Assembly (NCBI RefSeq): GCF_015832195.1
Contig: NC_052020.1
Location: 61,073,888-61,137,887 of the forward strand
DNA: 64,000 bases
Reading direction: 5' to 3'
DNA from: Motacilla alba alba
Lineage: Eukaryota; Chordata; Aves; Passeriformes; Motacillidae
This document shows positions 1-12,259 of this stretch, one piece after another. The translations under genes were made by a program, and so were the position numbers. Under the pieces are notes generated by a model that saw only the letters and a list, made by a program, of their open reading frames with translations, did not search any database and had not been told where the DNA came from. Numbering within the stretch: position 1 is the first letter of the stretch; the number at the start of each line of letters is the position of its first letter.

Positions 1-702
1 TAGCAGCTCGGGAAGACCATTCCAAATCCATTTGTTCCTCCTCTCCCCCTCTCCCTGTCGCTCCCGTTGCTCGTTTTTCATTCGCGGGGTTTTTCCTCGG
101 CCGTGATTGAGCTGAGGGACGTTTGGGGAAGCTGGAAAAGCGGGATGGGGAGTGTGGAACCAGCCAGGCACCAAGGGGGCTCCTCCGCCTTCAGCTGGTG
201 AGAAGGAGAAAATCAAAAATAAATCCCCCAAGCCCTGCTGCTTTCATTCCTTCCTCTATTCCTGAAGGATTTGGTGCTTTCCCTGGGTTTCCTTATTTAT
301 AATGATGCCCACCCTGGTCTGGCAAGGAGATTTTCCTCTCCCAGGGCATCACAGATTCCTTCCCCTGCATTCCCTAGGTCGCTCCTGCTTTTTTCCAGCC
401 TGGCTGGTGCATTTTTAGGAAAACTGTTCAATGCAGGTGTGCAGATTCCAGCAGGGGTTGGATTTGTTTGGAGGAAGGTGTCCGAGTCCTTGGATGAGCT
501 TTGTTCATGGAAAGGTGCAATCATCTCTCTCCAGGAAACACTTCCCGAAATATCAATGCCATTGATCTCCTTTCAGCTTTAATTATCCACATTTTCCTTC
601 AGGAGAGAGCACATGGAAGGGTTTTCCTGCTTGTTGTGGACAAGGATTCCGCCCAAATCCTTCCCCACCTTGACAGTCTTGGAAGCATTTCTGGGAAGGG
701 CA

Positions 703-966
703 TGGATTGATAGGATGAGGGGAAATGGCTTCCAACTGACCAAAATTCCGTTTAAGTTGGATATGAGGGAGAAATTCCTGGCTGGGCTGGAATTCCCAGA
801 GCAGCTGTGGCTGCCCCTGGATCCCTGGCAGTGCCCAAGGCCAGGCTGGACACTGGGGCTGGAGCAGCCTGGGACAGTGGGAGGTGTCCCTGCCATGGAA
901 AAGAGGTGGAACGGGATGGGATTTAAGGTCCCTCCCCACCCAAACCAGTCTGGAATTCTGGGATTG
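703..966 (+). mobile_element. CR1 LINE 3' fragment
   Basis: It runs from GGATGAGGGGAAATGGCTTCC through the CR1 tail core (CCTGGATCCCTGGCAGTGCCC, GGGACAGTGGGAGGTGTCCC) to CCCAAACCAGTCTGGAATTC. The order and orientation match avian CR1 3' ends. Confidence 0.85.
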
Positions 967-975
967 GTCTTTGGG

Positions 976-2756
976 CCGAAGCTGGAAAACTGAGTTGAAC
1001 TCTGGCGACTCGCAGGGCACACGGAGTCACCTTTGTGGGAATCTGCTGGCATCTTTTGTCTTCAGCACAGAAAGGGGGAAATATTTGCAGGAGTTTTTCC
1101 GTTTTCCTGTTTGTTTGGGAGAACGTGTGGGGGCCGTTTTAACCAAGTTAGATTTTAATTAAAGATAATTATATTTATTTATTTCCAATAAGAAAATGTG
1201 GATAATTCCTGTTTTACTGGAATTCCTGTGGACAAAATCACTGCTGTCAATGGCTTGGTTTTTCCTTATCCAGTGGCATTCCTAGAGAGGGATGAAATCT
1301 TTCCCATCCCACTCTGGTTAATGGGATGATCCTTGAGGGGATGGTCCCAACCTTGTGTCCTTGGGTTTCCTGGTGCTCTGATAAAGCAAAATTTATTTCC
1401 ATGATTATTTTCGCATTTCAGTAGCCTGTGATTGCCAGGTTGTTGTAAATACTCGGGAATGTTTCGTTTTTCAAGGTTTGCCCTTATTCAATTTATTAAT
1501 TCCTATGTGTGAAACAACTTGACCATGGAAATAATTTGTGTGGATTTTTTTTCTGGATTGTTTTCTTCTTTATTTTTCATGGGAAAAAAAAAAATTGATA
1601 GCTTCAATTTAACCTGGAAAACTCTCAAATTGGAGTGGCTTGACTGCTTTCTTGTATTTACATTTATTTTAAGGCATAAAAGATCCTTTTCTGAGGGTGG
1701 GGAAAAAAATCCCAGAAGAAAAGCTGGAATCCTGAAGGGGAAAAAAAAAATCCAATATAAAGCAGCCCCTGAAGTAGGTCAGGTTTTAAATCCAGCAATT
1801 TGTCTGAGCCTCTGGAAAACAGGAGCTGTCAGATGTCCAGGTCCTCTGTCTGCCTCCAGGATTTCTGTCTGGCTCTGCTAAACCCAAGACAGAAATTCCC
1901 ATTCCTGGACTGACCTTGGGATGCTCACGTCCTTCACCTCAGTCACCGTGTTCAGCATCCAGATCCGAATTTGCTGAGCAGCTCTGAGTGTTCCCAAATC
2001 CAGCAGGACTTCCTGGAGGTCCAGACTTTGGCTCAGGTCACCTGAGCTGGCAGAAACCTGCATCCATGGTTTTTTAGGAGATGTGTTGTTGCTTCCAAAG
2101 TCATCCCAGAGGATGGGAAGAAAAATGATTGGTGGGAAAAGCTCATCTCAGGGTGTCCAAATTTGGGATTTCTGGGCAGCCTCACCTCATGGAAGGGGTG
2201 GATGCAGCTCTGGAGAGGAAGCAGAGGGGAGATGAAGGGAAGTTTGGGTGAAAAATTATCCCAAAATAAGGAAAAATGTGGAGGAGAGAATTCATAAAGT
2301 TAAGGGCACACTGGATTTTTTAGGATCAACATCAAGACCAAGCTGGTCCCGTGGAGTTGTCCCTGCCTTCGGCAGGGCTTAGCCAAGGTGGACTCCAAAG
2401 GTCCATTCCAAGCCAGATATCCAGGGATTCTAAGGCAGCTGAGTGGGAATTCCACCCCAAAAACTGAGGGGTGGCCGAGGTTATCCAGCATTTCTGTGGG
2501 ATGGTGTGTGGATCTGCTATCCCTAAAATGCTGTCGCCGTTATCCGTCGTTCATTGCAGTGATAAAAGAGACAATTAAAGCTTGGCCTAAATTAGGCAGG
2601 GTTCGCAGAGGCTTTGCGCTCCAGGGATTTACAGAGCAGCTAAAATTGGGAATCTCCACATTCCAGGTTCTATTTAAGTCAGGAAAGGCAGACAGGATGC
2701 CCACAAGGGAAGGACTTGGGGGTGGCTGAGGGGAGTGGAAGGTCCTGTGCTTGTCT
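976..2756. other. Intronic sequence without recognised features
   Basis: AT-leaning DNA with short A and T runs near 1550, 1580 and 1740. I see no exon, RNA gene or repeat family I can name. Confidence 0.6.
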
Positions 2757-2815
2757 GGAGAATCCCAGAATATCCCGAGCTGGAAGGGGCCCACAAGGAT
2801 CGTGGAATTTGATGG
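2757..2815 (-). mobile_element. CR1 LINE 3' tail remnant
   Basis: CCCAGAATATCCCGAGCTGG followed by AAGGGGCCCACAAGGATC is the reverse complement of the 3' tail of an older CR1 subfamily. Only about 60 bp can be recognised. Confidence 0.6.
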
Positions 2816-3880
2816 ATTCCCAAAAATGCAGCTCTACAAGGGGGTGGCAGGGAAGGCTCCCAGAGCTGCCCAGTAACACCAGCTGGGGTGAGGGGAACAG
2901 CCAGCATCGTTCTGTGAGCAGTGGGTTGATCCTGTGAGGTGGTGGGAATCCATCCTGATGGATTTCCTGTCCTCTGGTTGGGATGGGGAAGCTCTGGATT
3001 TATGTAAGGACAATCCTTGCACAGCTCTGGGAAAACACTTCTGCCTTTGCTTTGTCCCTCTTTAAATTTGATCCAGCTCTGGGAAAAACTGGAGTGATCT
3101 TTCCATCACTGGAGTGATGGAAAATGTTGGTGTTATTCCATGTGAATCCCTTTCTATGCTGGAATTTTCTGAGGCAGAAACCTCCATCTCGGAGCGTCAT
3201 TTTCCCCCAAAAAATCTGCTTTTATCCTCCTGTTTGATATGAAAATGAAGGAATTCTACCTGCGTGTGGCTGTTGGGACATGTGGGAAGTGAAATCTGAG
3301 GGAAGATTGGGCATTCCGAGTCGGGATTGGAGGTGACACGGTCACTTCCCTGTCCTTGGAAAAGTGACAAAGGTGGAGGCTTGCACTGCAAACAGATGGG
3401 GGGGAGAAGGAAAAGCATCCGTTTGTTTTTCATGGAAAAGTTGGGGGTTTTGGGGATTTTCTTGCTGTAGAGAGATAGAATGTTGGTATTTGCTGGTGCT
3501 TCCAGGGGCAAGGAAAAGGACCCGCTCCAGGAAAAGTTTATTTGCTGTCATCAAAGTTTGGTGTGGGATCAGCCCAGGTTCCTTTTATCATGGATCTGCT
3601 GGTGGGATTCCCACTGGCATATTGGGATTGGAGCCGTTCGTTGGGATGGAGAAATGGAGATGGGGGTCAAGGTGGAGTGGCAGCTCCTGATGTGGTGGAT
3701 CCCAACCTGGATCCCAAATCCAGGCAACCTGGTTCATCAGGAGCCCTGTGGCTTCCCAGTGTTCCGTGATTATTACAGACTGGTGGAAAAGTCATTCCAG
3801 TCTTCCCTTTTTTCTCCTTGAGAGTTTTGTTGGAATTTTCCCCTTGTAAATTGGTTGTGAGGAGAAAAAAATCTTGGATT

Positions 3881-4022
3881 AATCACAGAATCATGGGATG
3901 GTTTGGGTTGGAAGGGGCCTTAAAGCCCATCCCATTCCAACCCAACACCTTCGACTATCCCAGGCTGCTGCAAGCCCCATCCAGCCTGGCCTTGGATACT
4001 TCCAGGGATCCAGGGGCATCCT
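3881..4022 (-). mobile_element. CR1 LINE 3' fragment
   Basis: It starts with AATCACAGAATCATGGGATGG, the reverse of the CR1 terminal repeat region, and runs to CCAGGGATCCAGGGGCATCC. Confidence 0.85.
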
Positions 4023-4266
4023 CCGTGTGAGACATTTTAAATCTAAATTATTGCTCAGGATTTGTTTTCCCAGGAAAGGGCTGCTGTGGTGATATTTGGA
4101 TATTTGGATGTAAATACAATCCTGTCTGTGTCACATTCCCTCAATTTGCACTCCTATTTATTTATCAAGGTGTGACCAGGTTGTCATATTCCAAACTTTC
4201 TTTGGCATACTCTCATATTCTGCTGGAATGAAGGAAATAGAACAGGGGAAGAGGCTGTGGATGGTT

Positions 4267-4302
4267 TGTTTGTTTGTTTTTGTTTGTTTGTTTTTGTTTT
4301 TT
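4267..4302 (+). repeat. (TTTG)n simple repeat
   Basis: GTTTGTTTGTTTTTG-type tetranucleotide repeat of about 35 bp, followed by a T-rich stretch. Confidence 0.8.
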
Positions 4303-4626
4303 AATTAATGAGAACTGGCTTGTTCTTGGGAGGAAACAATTCCCTAGGTAAACAAGGCTGAATTTCTGGAATCTACCACGCACAGCTCATGGAATCCTGA
4401 CCTCCCGGAGATCTAGCTGTGCTTCCCAGTTACCTGGAGATCAGAATCCATGAGGTTCAAAATCCATCTTCTGCAATGAGCTTGAATTTCTGCTGTAGGG
4501 TGAATTTACTCCTCTTCGTAGCTTTTCCACCACCTCCTCCATCCTTGCCTGGAATTAGTCCCTAAATTAGCCTTGTTCTCCTGAAAATCAGATCTTAAAG
4601 CCAGGAGGAGGTGGGATGAGTTTAAC

Positions 4627-4715
4627 TCACAGAATCCAGAATTACTTGGATTGGGAAGAACGTTAAAATCAATCATCTCATTCCAAGCACCATGCCATGG
4701 GCAAGGACACCTTTT
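4627..4715 (-). mobile_element. Diverged CR1 LINE tail
   Basis: CACAGAATCCAGAATTACTT, then GGGAAGAACGTTAAAATCAATC and CATGCCATGGGCAAGGACACC, keeps the order of a reverse CR1 tail with many substitutions. Confidence 0.6.
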
Positions 4716-5269
4716 CCCTGTGGGATGTTTTCCCTAAATTAATTTTCCCCATTGCTTCCTGCCTGCCTTTCCTGTACTTCCAGCACTTTCCAAGCTGCTG
4801 CTTCTCTCAGACACCATTCCAAGCTCTCCCAAGGCTCCTGCTTTCTTTGCAGGAGGTGTCACTCAGTCTCCTGGAGCTTTTGGAGGAGCTCTAATAAAGC
4901 CTCGAGGGTGGTGGACTCATTTTCCCATCTTGTTTTCCTTCTTGGAGCGGCGTTTAAGGGAATTTTGGGATCACTGTGGTGCCCACAGAGATGAAAATGA
5001 GTGGAAAGGTCAACACCAACCTTTTCATTCCCCCTCCTGCCTGGAGAGAGCTGTCTCCCATGGGAAAGGCTGTGGGCACTAATTTGTTGCTTTGGGAAAA
5101 TGCTGGGAGGCTTGCTGGGAAAAGAAAAGGGAAAATGGGATTACGGAAACGCTGGGAACCTGGGAAAGGAAGGAGAGAAGGAATTTCACTGTGGCAGGGC
5201 TTGGCTGGGCATGAAGCTGAGGAGGGCCAAAGGTTTTGTGGATTTTGGAGAGGTTTATATGGAAATGTT

Positions 5270-5880
5270 GATGTTGGAAAAGCTCCAAGGCCACCAAGTC
5301 CCTGCTTGTGCCCACCTTGTCCCAGCCCAGAGCTCTGAGTGCCACCTCCAGGTGACACCTGCAGGGATGGGCACTGCAACCCTCCCTGGGCAGCGCCAAG
5401 GCCTGAGCCCCCTTTCCATGGGGAAATTCCTGCTGGGCCCACCCTGAGCTGCCCTGGCCCAGCCTGAGGCCGTTCCCTCTGCTCCTGTCCCTGTTCCCTG
5501 GAGCACAGCCCGACCCCCCGGCTGTCCCCTCCTGGCAGGAGCTGTGCAGAGCCACAAGGGCCCCCTGAGCCTCCTTTGCTCCAGGCTGAGCCCCTTCCCA
5601 GCTCCCTCAGGAATTCTCCAGCCCCTTCCCAGCTCCCTCAGAAATTCTCCAGCCCCTTCCCAGCTCCGTTCTTATCCCTGGACACGCTCCAGCCCCTCCA
5701 GGTCCTTCTTCTCAGGAGGTGCCACAACTGGACCCAGCCCTCAAAGGTCCCTCACCGGTGCCCAGCACAGGGGACAATCAGGACAATCCCAACTCCGGCC
5801 CTGCTCCCACACAATTCCTGATCCATCCCATGTGCCTTTGGCCTTCTTGGCCGCCTGGGCTCATAGGTCTTGTGTATCTC
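5270..5880 (-). mobile_element. Long CR1 LINE 3' fragment (reverse)
   Basis: One of the longer CR1 pieces. From left to right it reads the tail (CAGAGCTCTGAGTGCCACC), the GGGCACTGCAACCCTCCCTGG segment, the GTGCAGAGCCACAAGGGCCC segment, two to three 31-bp GGAGCTGGG-type repeats, and then the older CR1 core ending in TTGGCCTTCTTGGCCGCCTGG. It belongs to the same subfamily as the copies at 17.3, 20.6, 22.9, 25.9 and 58.4 kb. Confidence 0.85.
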
Positions 5881-5884
5881 CTTT

Positions 5885-7265
5885 CCCAAAGGATTTTGGA
5901 GGAGCTGGGCATGGATGAGGGAGTGTGGAATGCTGTTTGCAGCTCCTGGGATGTCTCTGGAGGACCCGAGGTCACTGTAAAAGCTGGAAACAGAATTTTT
6001 TTGCACAGTTTGACTTTGTCTCGTGCGCGGAACACGTGCGACCCTCCCTCCTCCCCGGCTGCGCTTGGCTTGCTCTCCTGAGGAGGGTGAAAATGAGGGA
6101 ATTGGTTCCCAGAGAAGCCCTGATGGGAGGCAGTGGGAGCAACTCCCATGGATTCCGTGCCTCCAATCATCTGGCTCCTCGTTCTGCTGCTCCCTCATTG
6201 AAATTTTAAATAAGCTTTAAACGTTCCAGGGTGAGCTCAGATTGCCAGTAGGATTGCAGGAAATGCCTGGAATGAGCATTCCCGTTTCCTCTGGAGATTC
6301 CTGGGTGGGTTTAGACCCATAGCCAGCAGCTGGTCCTGTAAAAGGCTCATGGAAGAGCAGGAACCTTTTTCCACCTCAGCCAGGCTCTGGTGCTCCTCTT
6401 TTCCCAGTTTGTTTCCGTGCTGATGTGAACCATTCCCCGGAGAACGTGGAATTCCAGCGCCCTGGGAGCTGTGCTTTATTCCCAATGCAGGTTCTGTGGG
6501 ATGTCACCACCATCCAAAATCCTAGACCTGAGCTGGGAAAGCTGAACAAGAGCCACACATTTTCATATTTAACCTGCCTGGAAATCCCCAGCTACTGCAG
6601 GAACCTCTGGGCGATGATCCCAGCGATGAATTCTCCCCATTCCTCCACTTTTCCAGAATTTCTTAGACCAAGAGCCACTCCCTGCCTCATTTTCTGAGCT
6701 GATTTATCGTCGAGGGCGTCAGAAAGTTCCAAATGAGCTCAAATTGTCATTTTCTGGCTTTGAGGCTGCTTTGCTGGTGCTGAGAGGGCTTTAAGGTGGG
6801 AAGAGAATAAAGAACAGCCAAAACCCCTCAGCCACGCGTGGCAGGTGTTCAGCAGAAGTGAAAATTGAGTCTGAACTCAGCTGCAGGAGCCACTTCTGTG
6901 ACAGAAGTGACCTCAGTGAGAGCTGTTTGGGTGACAGACACGAAAAGGTCACCATAAAAATAGAGATTATTGTGTTGTTCTGCTGCTGGGAGAAAAAAAA
7001 ATCATTCCTGACAAAGTCAAGGAAAATATCAGCTGGAAATGTTGTTTGGTTGGTTTTCTCCGAGGCTTCCCAGAGCTTTGAATGGAAGCAGGAGTTGGGT
7101 TGTGTCACACAGGAAGTTCAGCTCGTGGTCGGGAGCCTGGAGGTCGGCACAATGTGGATTTTGGGCTGGGAAGATCATTTTTAGCTGGGGTGACAGGGAT
7201 GGGGGAGCTTTCCGGGATCTCAGCTCCCAACGGGCTTCCCACCTCAAAGCCCAGGTGGTCCAGAG
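5885..7265. other. Intronic sequence without recognised features
   Basis: Mixed-composition unique sequence. I see no exon with acceptable splice sites and no repeat. Confidence 0.55.
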
Positions 7266-7269
7266 TTTG

Positions 7270-7768
7270 TGGAGTTTCATCCTTGGGGATCCTGTGTCCA
7301 GCTCTGGGATCAGCAGGACAGGAGGGACCTGGAGCTCCTGGGTCTGGTCCAGAGCAGGGATGTGAGGATGAGGAAGGGCTGGAGCATCTCTGTGCCCAGG
7401 AGAGGCTGAGGGAGCTGGGGCTGCTCAGGCTGGAGAGGAGCCCCAGCTGAGAGGGGCCTCAGCCCTGTGTCCCCCTGTCTGTCCCTGTGTGCAGGAGGTC
7501 AGAGCAGGCCCAGGCTCTGCTCCAGGCCCAGCAATGACCCCAGACCCACGGGCAGGGATGGATCCCAGGAATTCCCAGGCACAGGAGGCAGAGCTCCTGC
7601 CCCGGGCAGTGCCCAGCCCTGAGCAGAGCCCAGAGAGGGGCTGGAGTCTCCTCCTGGGATATTCCAGAGCCACATGGACACACTGCTGTGCCCTGAGCAG
7701 GGACTGGCACCAGCGACCCTCTGTGGCCCCTTCCAGCCTGACCATCCTGGGATTCTGTGCCCCTCCAG
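7270..7768 (+). mobile_element. CR1 LINE 3' fragment, different subfamily
   Basis: GGAGAGGCTGAGGGAGCTGG and CTGCTCAGGCTGGAGAGGAG are CR1 core. The 3' part (GAGAGGGGCTGGAGTCTCC, CCTGAGCAGGGACTGG, CTTCCAGCCTGACCATCC, GGGATTCTGTG) follows an older, F-like CR1 tail rather than the CCTGGCAGTGCCC type. Confidence 0.8.
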
Positions 7769-8009
7769 AGCCATCAGTGTGAAACACAATCCTATAACAG
7801 CAGGTCATCACTGGAATGCAGTTCCCAGAACCCTCCTTGGCCACCAGCACCTCGAGCAGACTGATTTGGCTTCCCAGTGAACCCATCAGCATCATCAGAT
7901 CCCCCAGGAGAATTCACTGCCCACAGCACAGCTCCTTCCCTGCTGACCTGACAGGACATGGGATTCTGGTTATCCCTGGTAACTCAGCATGGTGGGAGCT
8001 GGCCTGGGA

Positions 8010-8200
8010 CCAGTGAGGGAATTCCTGCCTGGGAGGGGCTGGGCTGGAATTGCCAGAGCAGCTGGGGCTGCCCCTGGATCCCTGGCAGTGCCCAAGGCCA
8101 GGCTGGACACTGGGGCTGGAACAGCCTGGGACAGTGGGATGTGTGGGATGGAATGGGATGGGATTCAGGTCCCACCAACCCAAACCAGTCTCTGATCCTT
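8010..8200 (+). mobile_element. CR1 LINE 3' fragment
   Basis: GGAATTCCTGCCTGGGAGG through CCTGGCAGTGCCCAAGGCC to CAACCCAAACCAGTCTCTG. The usual CCTGCCATGGCAGGG segment is missing, leaving GTGTGGGATGGAATGG. Confidence 0.85.
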
Positions 8201-9022
8201 TAATGGATCCATGATTGCACCCAAACACTTCAGGAGAGACATTGACCGACAGACATCTCCATCTTTATCCCAAGGGATAAAGATAAGGGATAATTCCCTG
8301 GGAAGGGAATTCCAAGACCCCACCAAAAGTCTTGGAATGTTCCAGGACTCAAACAAAGCTCTCTGAACAAAGTGCCAGCTGTGCCTATCCTCTCCAAGAA
8401 TTCCTTTTATCCAAAATATGACTCTTTTTGGAGCAGGACCTTGGTCAAGGTGATCCCCAGAGGTGCCTCCAGCCTCAGCCATTCTCTGGACCGAGGGATT
8501 AATCCACTCTTGAAAGTCCCCTGTATTTCCATCCACCTTCTTGGCCTTCTTCCCCCCTAGTCCCCATCCTGCCACCCAAACTGGGGAGCGCTCGGATGAG
8601 ATTTTGGAACGTGTCCCACGGAGAGGGTCTGTTGGAACTGCTGCCACAACGATCTCAGCAGAAAGGAACAAAGCCCAGAGCTGCGCCAAGGGCGGTGCCA
8701 GAGCTGCAGGAACACAAAACACGAGCGGAGGAAAATAAAGGGAGAAATCAAAATCTTGGAGAGTGGCGCAAATTAAATTAGGAGGCGGAAATAAGCAGTT
8801 AATAGGGAACGAAAACATGGATTTTGTGTGCCAGAAAGTAACAGAATATTTTAAAAAAGCTGTTGTGTGAATTCCAGCCCCTTGGAAAGTATGAAGCTCT
8901 TGGGTTTTGGGCAACCGATGGTTTGATTTGCTGCGTGAAAAAGAGAATTCAAGCTGCGGCTTTCATAATTTATCACAATTTTAAAGACACTGAAAGTGCT
9001 TGGAAGGGGTTACAAGGGAAAG

Positions 9023-9169
9023 GTATGGATGTCCCTGGAAGTGCCCAAGGCCAGGCTGGGTGAGGCTTGGAGCAGCCTGGGACAGTGGGAGGTGTCCCTG
9101 CCATGGCAGGGGTGGAATGGGATGGGATTTAAGGTCCCTTCCATCCCAAACCATTCCATGATTTTGTGC
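9023..9169 (+). mobile_element. CR1 LINE 3' fragment
   Basis: Tail only, from ATGGATGTCCCTGGAAGTGCCC to CATCCCAAACCATTCCATG. Strongly 5' truncated. Confidence 0.85.
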
Positions 9170-9489
9170 AGGATTAATCAGTTAAAGGCTGGTTGTCTGT
9201 GCTGGATGGAACAGTCTTGGATCTGGGAGAAGAAATGGAGAACATTGTCCTCAATTTTCCTGTAGCTCCATCTCCTTTTGGTGCTCCTTTCCCTCTCTCT
9301 TTCCTCTCCTTTCCTCAGCCAAACAGCCCAAACAGATTTTGGGTTGCAGGGAACTTTTCTCCATGGTAGTTTCTGGTTTGAGGTCAGTTGTGAGCTTGGA
9401 ATTTTCCTTTTTGGCGAAGCTGGCTCTCCTTTGGAGATACGGAAGTTTGGAAACGATGCTAAGATTTTGCTCAGGGTGCGAGAAATTAT

Positions 9490-9800
9490 TTGGGAATGTT
9501 CAGCCTGGAGAAGTGTTGAGGTGACCTCGTTGTGGTCTTCCAGGACCTGAAGGAGCTGTGGGATAGGTGGAGAAAGACTTTGGACAAGGGACGGAGGGAC
9601 AGAACAAAGGACATGGCTCCAAACTGGCAGAAAGGAGTTTAGATGGGATATTGGGAAGGAATTCCTGGCTGGGAGGGTGGGGACGGACTGGAACGGAATT
9701 CCCAGAGCAGCTGAGGCTGCCCCTGGATCCCTGGAAATGTCCAAGGCCAGGCTGGACAGGGTTTGGAGCAGCCTGGGACAATGGGAGGTGTCCCAGAGCA
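9490..9800 (+). mobile_element. CR1 LINE fragment lacking its 3' terminus
   Basis: The core GGTGACCTCGTTGTGGTCTTCC and the GGATATTGGGAAGGAATTCC segment are present, but homology stops at GGGAGGTGTCCC near 9798 without the terminal CCAAACCATTCC repeat. A deletion or later rearrangement is implied. Confidence 0.8.
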
Positions 9801-11059
9801 TCACCTGTGAGGACCTCGCCACCTTTGCCATCGTGGGCCACTTGGTTGTCCCTAAAAACTTGGGGGTTGTCAACTCCTACCTTGCTTTTGAAGGAAACCT
9901 GGGAATGGCTGTTATCCCAGGGTATTTTCCTGGGAGATCCCACACTGGATCCCTTGCCTGTGGTCACCCCTGAGCAGGAGAAGGGGCAGATTTTGGGATC
10001 ACCAGCCAGGAACAATTTGAGCCCCTCCCTTCTCTCCATAGCCATCAATTTTAAATAAATACCATTAATTACACCATGTATTAGATCACCAAATACCCCC
10101 AAAGTAAATCAACTTCCACATGGAAAACTTCCCTGGGAATTGTGTGAAAACCACTTCAGAGCAGGCAGCCCTGCGCCCCAGCAATTTTATCCCTTTCCAA
10201 GCAGGAAAATCAGGAATATTTTGGGAATTTGGGCTATAAATAGATGTTATGTAAGGTCAGGATGACGTTCCCGTCTCCATTCACCTTTTGGCTTTGCTCA
10301 GCAGCTGCTCTGGTGCATCTGTGGTGCTGCTGGGCTTTGGAGACGTCCCTCGGAATTTAAGTCAGGCCTAAACCTCCTAAAAAAAATTCCTAATGGCCAA
10401 ACAGTGGAAGGAATGTGGGGAAAAAAAAAATTAACCCGGTTAAAGTAATCCAAAATAATTCCTGAAATGTGGGAGAGCTCCATGGGATCTGGTGGTTCGT
10501 GGCAGCTGTCAGCAAATCTCTGTTTTATTCCCTAAATATTTGCTCACTCTGTTCCTTCTTATCCATGAAAAATCCCTGGTTTTGTAGGAAAATCTGGATT
10601 TATTTTGGTTTTTAAGGAGCCTTTATGGTCAGGACTGCCTAAAATCAGGCTGCTAATGAGCCACCCTAATGAATCCCTTCCAGCTCCAGATATCCCATGG
10701 ATTTATGACTTGGATGTGATGGATAAATATCCAGTTCTGGAGCTCTCCAGAGGGAAAGTTGCAGCCTGGGATTGAAAGAAAGCTGGAAAAGCCTTTGGAG
10801 ATGCAGCTCAGCTTTGATGGCCCTTCCCAATCCATTTTCCATCTTCCTGAGTGGTTCTTCTCAGGATCATGAAGAATTCCATTCCTATTTCATTCTTTTC
10901 CTTTTTTTTGGGGGGGTTTTGTGGCCCTCAGGAATCCTTTTGGGTGAAGTGAGGGAATAATCTTATAATTCCTCATGTGGATTTTAGTATTTAAAAGGAC
11001 TTAAAAAATGGGATTGTTTTTTTCCAGGGACACAGAATGACAGGAAAAGGATTCCCACT

Positions 11060-11140
11060 GCCAGAGGGTGGGGTTAGATGGGATTTTGGGAAGGAATTCC
11101 TGGCTGTGAGGGTGGGGGGGCCCTGGAATAGAATTCCTAG
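11060..11140 (+). mobile_element. CR1 LINE internal remnant at the minisatellite border
   Basis: GCCAGAGGGTGGGGTTAGATGG and GGGAAGGAATTCCTGGCTG belong to the CR1 segment just 5' of the tail. The element then dissolves into the adjoining tandem array at a GGAATAGAATTCC stretch. Confidence 0.7.
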
Positions 11141-11740
11141 AAAAGAGCCAGGAAAGGATCTGTTTTTCTCTGGAATTCTCCTCCTCTCAGATCAGGGAAA
11201 GGACCTGTTTTCCTCTGGAGTTTTTCCTCAGTTTGGAGCCAGGGAAGGACCTGTTTTTCTCTGGAATTCTCAGAGCCAGGAAAAAAACTTTTTTCTTCTG
11301 GAATTCTCCTCAGCTCAGAGCCAGGGAAGGACCTGTTTTCCTCTGGAATTCTCAGAGCCAGGGAAGGACCTGTTTTCCTCTGGAATTCTCAGAACCAGGA
11401 AAAAACCCATTTTCTTCTGGAATTCTCCTCAGTTCAGAGCCAGGAAAGGACCTGTTTTCCTCTGGAATTCTCAGAGCCAGGGAAGGACCTGTTTTCCTCT
11501 GGAATTCTCAGAATCAGGAAAAAACCCATTTTCTTCTGGAATTCTCCTCAGTTCAGAGCCAGGAAAGGACCTGTTTTCCTCTGGAATTCTCCTCAGTTCA
11601 GAGCCAGAAAAAGATCTGTTTTCCTCTGGAATTCTCAGAGCTAGGAAAGGACTCATTTTCCTCTGGAATTCTCCTCAGTTCAGAGCCAGGAAAGGACTTG
11701 TTTTCCTCTGGAATTCTCCTCATCCAAAGGGAAATAACAA
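11140..11740 (+). repeat. 37/45-bp minisatellite
   Basis: Units of GAGCCAGG(G/A)AAGGACCTG plus TTTTCCTCTGGAATTCTC recur every 37 bp, or every 45 bp when CTCAGTT is added. The order 37-45-37 repeats with a 119-bp period around 11353-11554. Two + strand frames stay open across it; I treat these as consequences of the repeat, not genes. Confidence 0.9.
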
Positions 11741-12129
11741 CTCCTGAGCTCAGCGCCCTGCAGCCCCTTTGGGATGTCAGGGTTCATAAGTGTCCCTGGA
11801 ATCCGTACCTGCGGAGCTGAGCTAAAAATAGGGAATGTCGTGTGCTGCCTCTCGGGCTCGGAGACCAGGCTGCAAAACAGGCTGGGAATTTTCCTCCTTG
11901 GTGGAAAAAAAACCTCCTGAATTTTTTTTTATCCAGGGCTGAGCAGCTCTGCTTGTGTTTAGGGAAAGCTGGAAAGGAAAATCATGGATATGGAAGTTTT
12001 TATGTTTGGAGAAAGGCGGGGTAAAGGAGAGGAAGGGGAATGTGAGGAAATTCAGGAATGTTGGGGGGAGGGTAAGAAAAGAAGCCTTGGGGTGTTATCC
12101 ATGAGGAGCTGTAGGAATAAACGGGGAGC

Positions 12130-12252
12130 TGATCATGGAATGGGTTGGGCTGGAAGGGACCTTAAATCCCATCTCATTCCACCTGGAAAACCTTCCGTTA
12201 TCCCAGGCTGCTCCAGGCCCTGTCCGTGGTCACTTCCAGGGATGGGGCAGCC
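12130..12252 (-). mobile_element. CR1 LINE 3' fragment
   Basis: GATCATGGAATGGGTTGGGC to CACTTCCAGGGATGGGGCAGCC in reverse CR1 order, about 120 bp. Confidence 0.8.
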
Positions 12253-12259
12253 ACTTTTA

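Noticed and set aside
11037..11820. Plus-strand open frames of 236 and 195 codons
   Set aside because: Two overlapping frames are open over the same minisatellite, which is expected for a repeat without stop codons and not for a gene.
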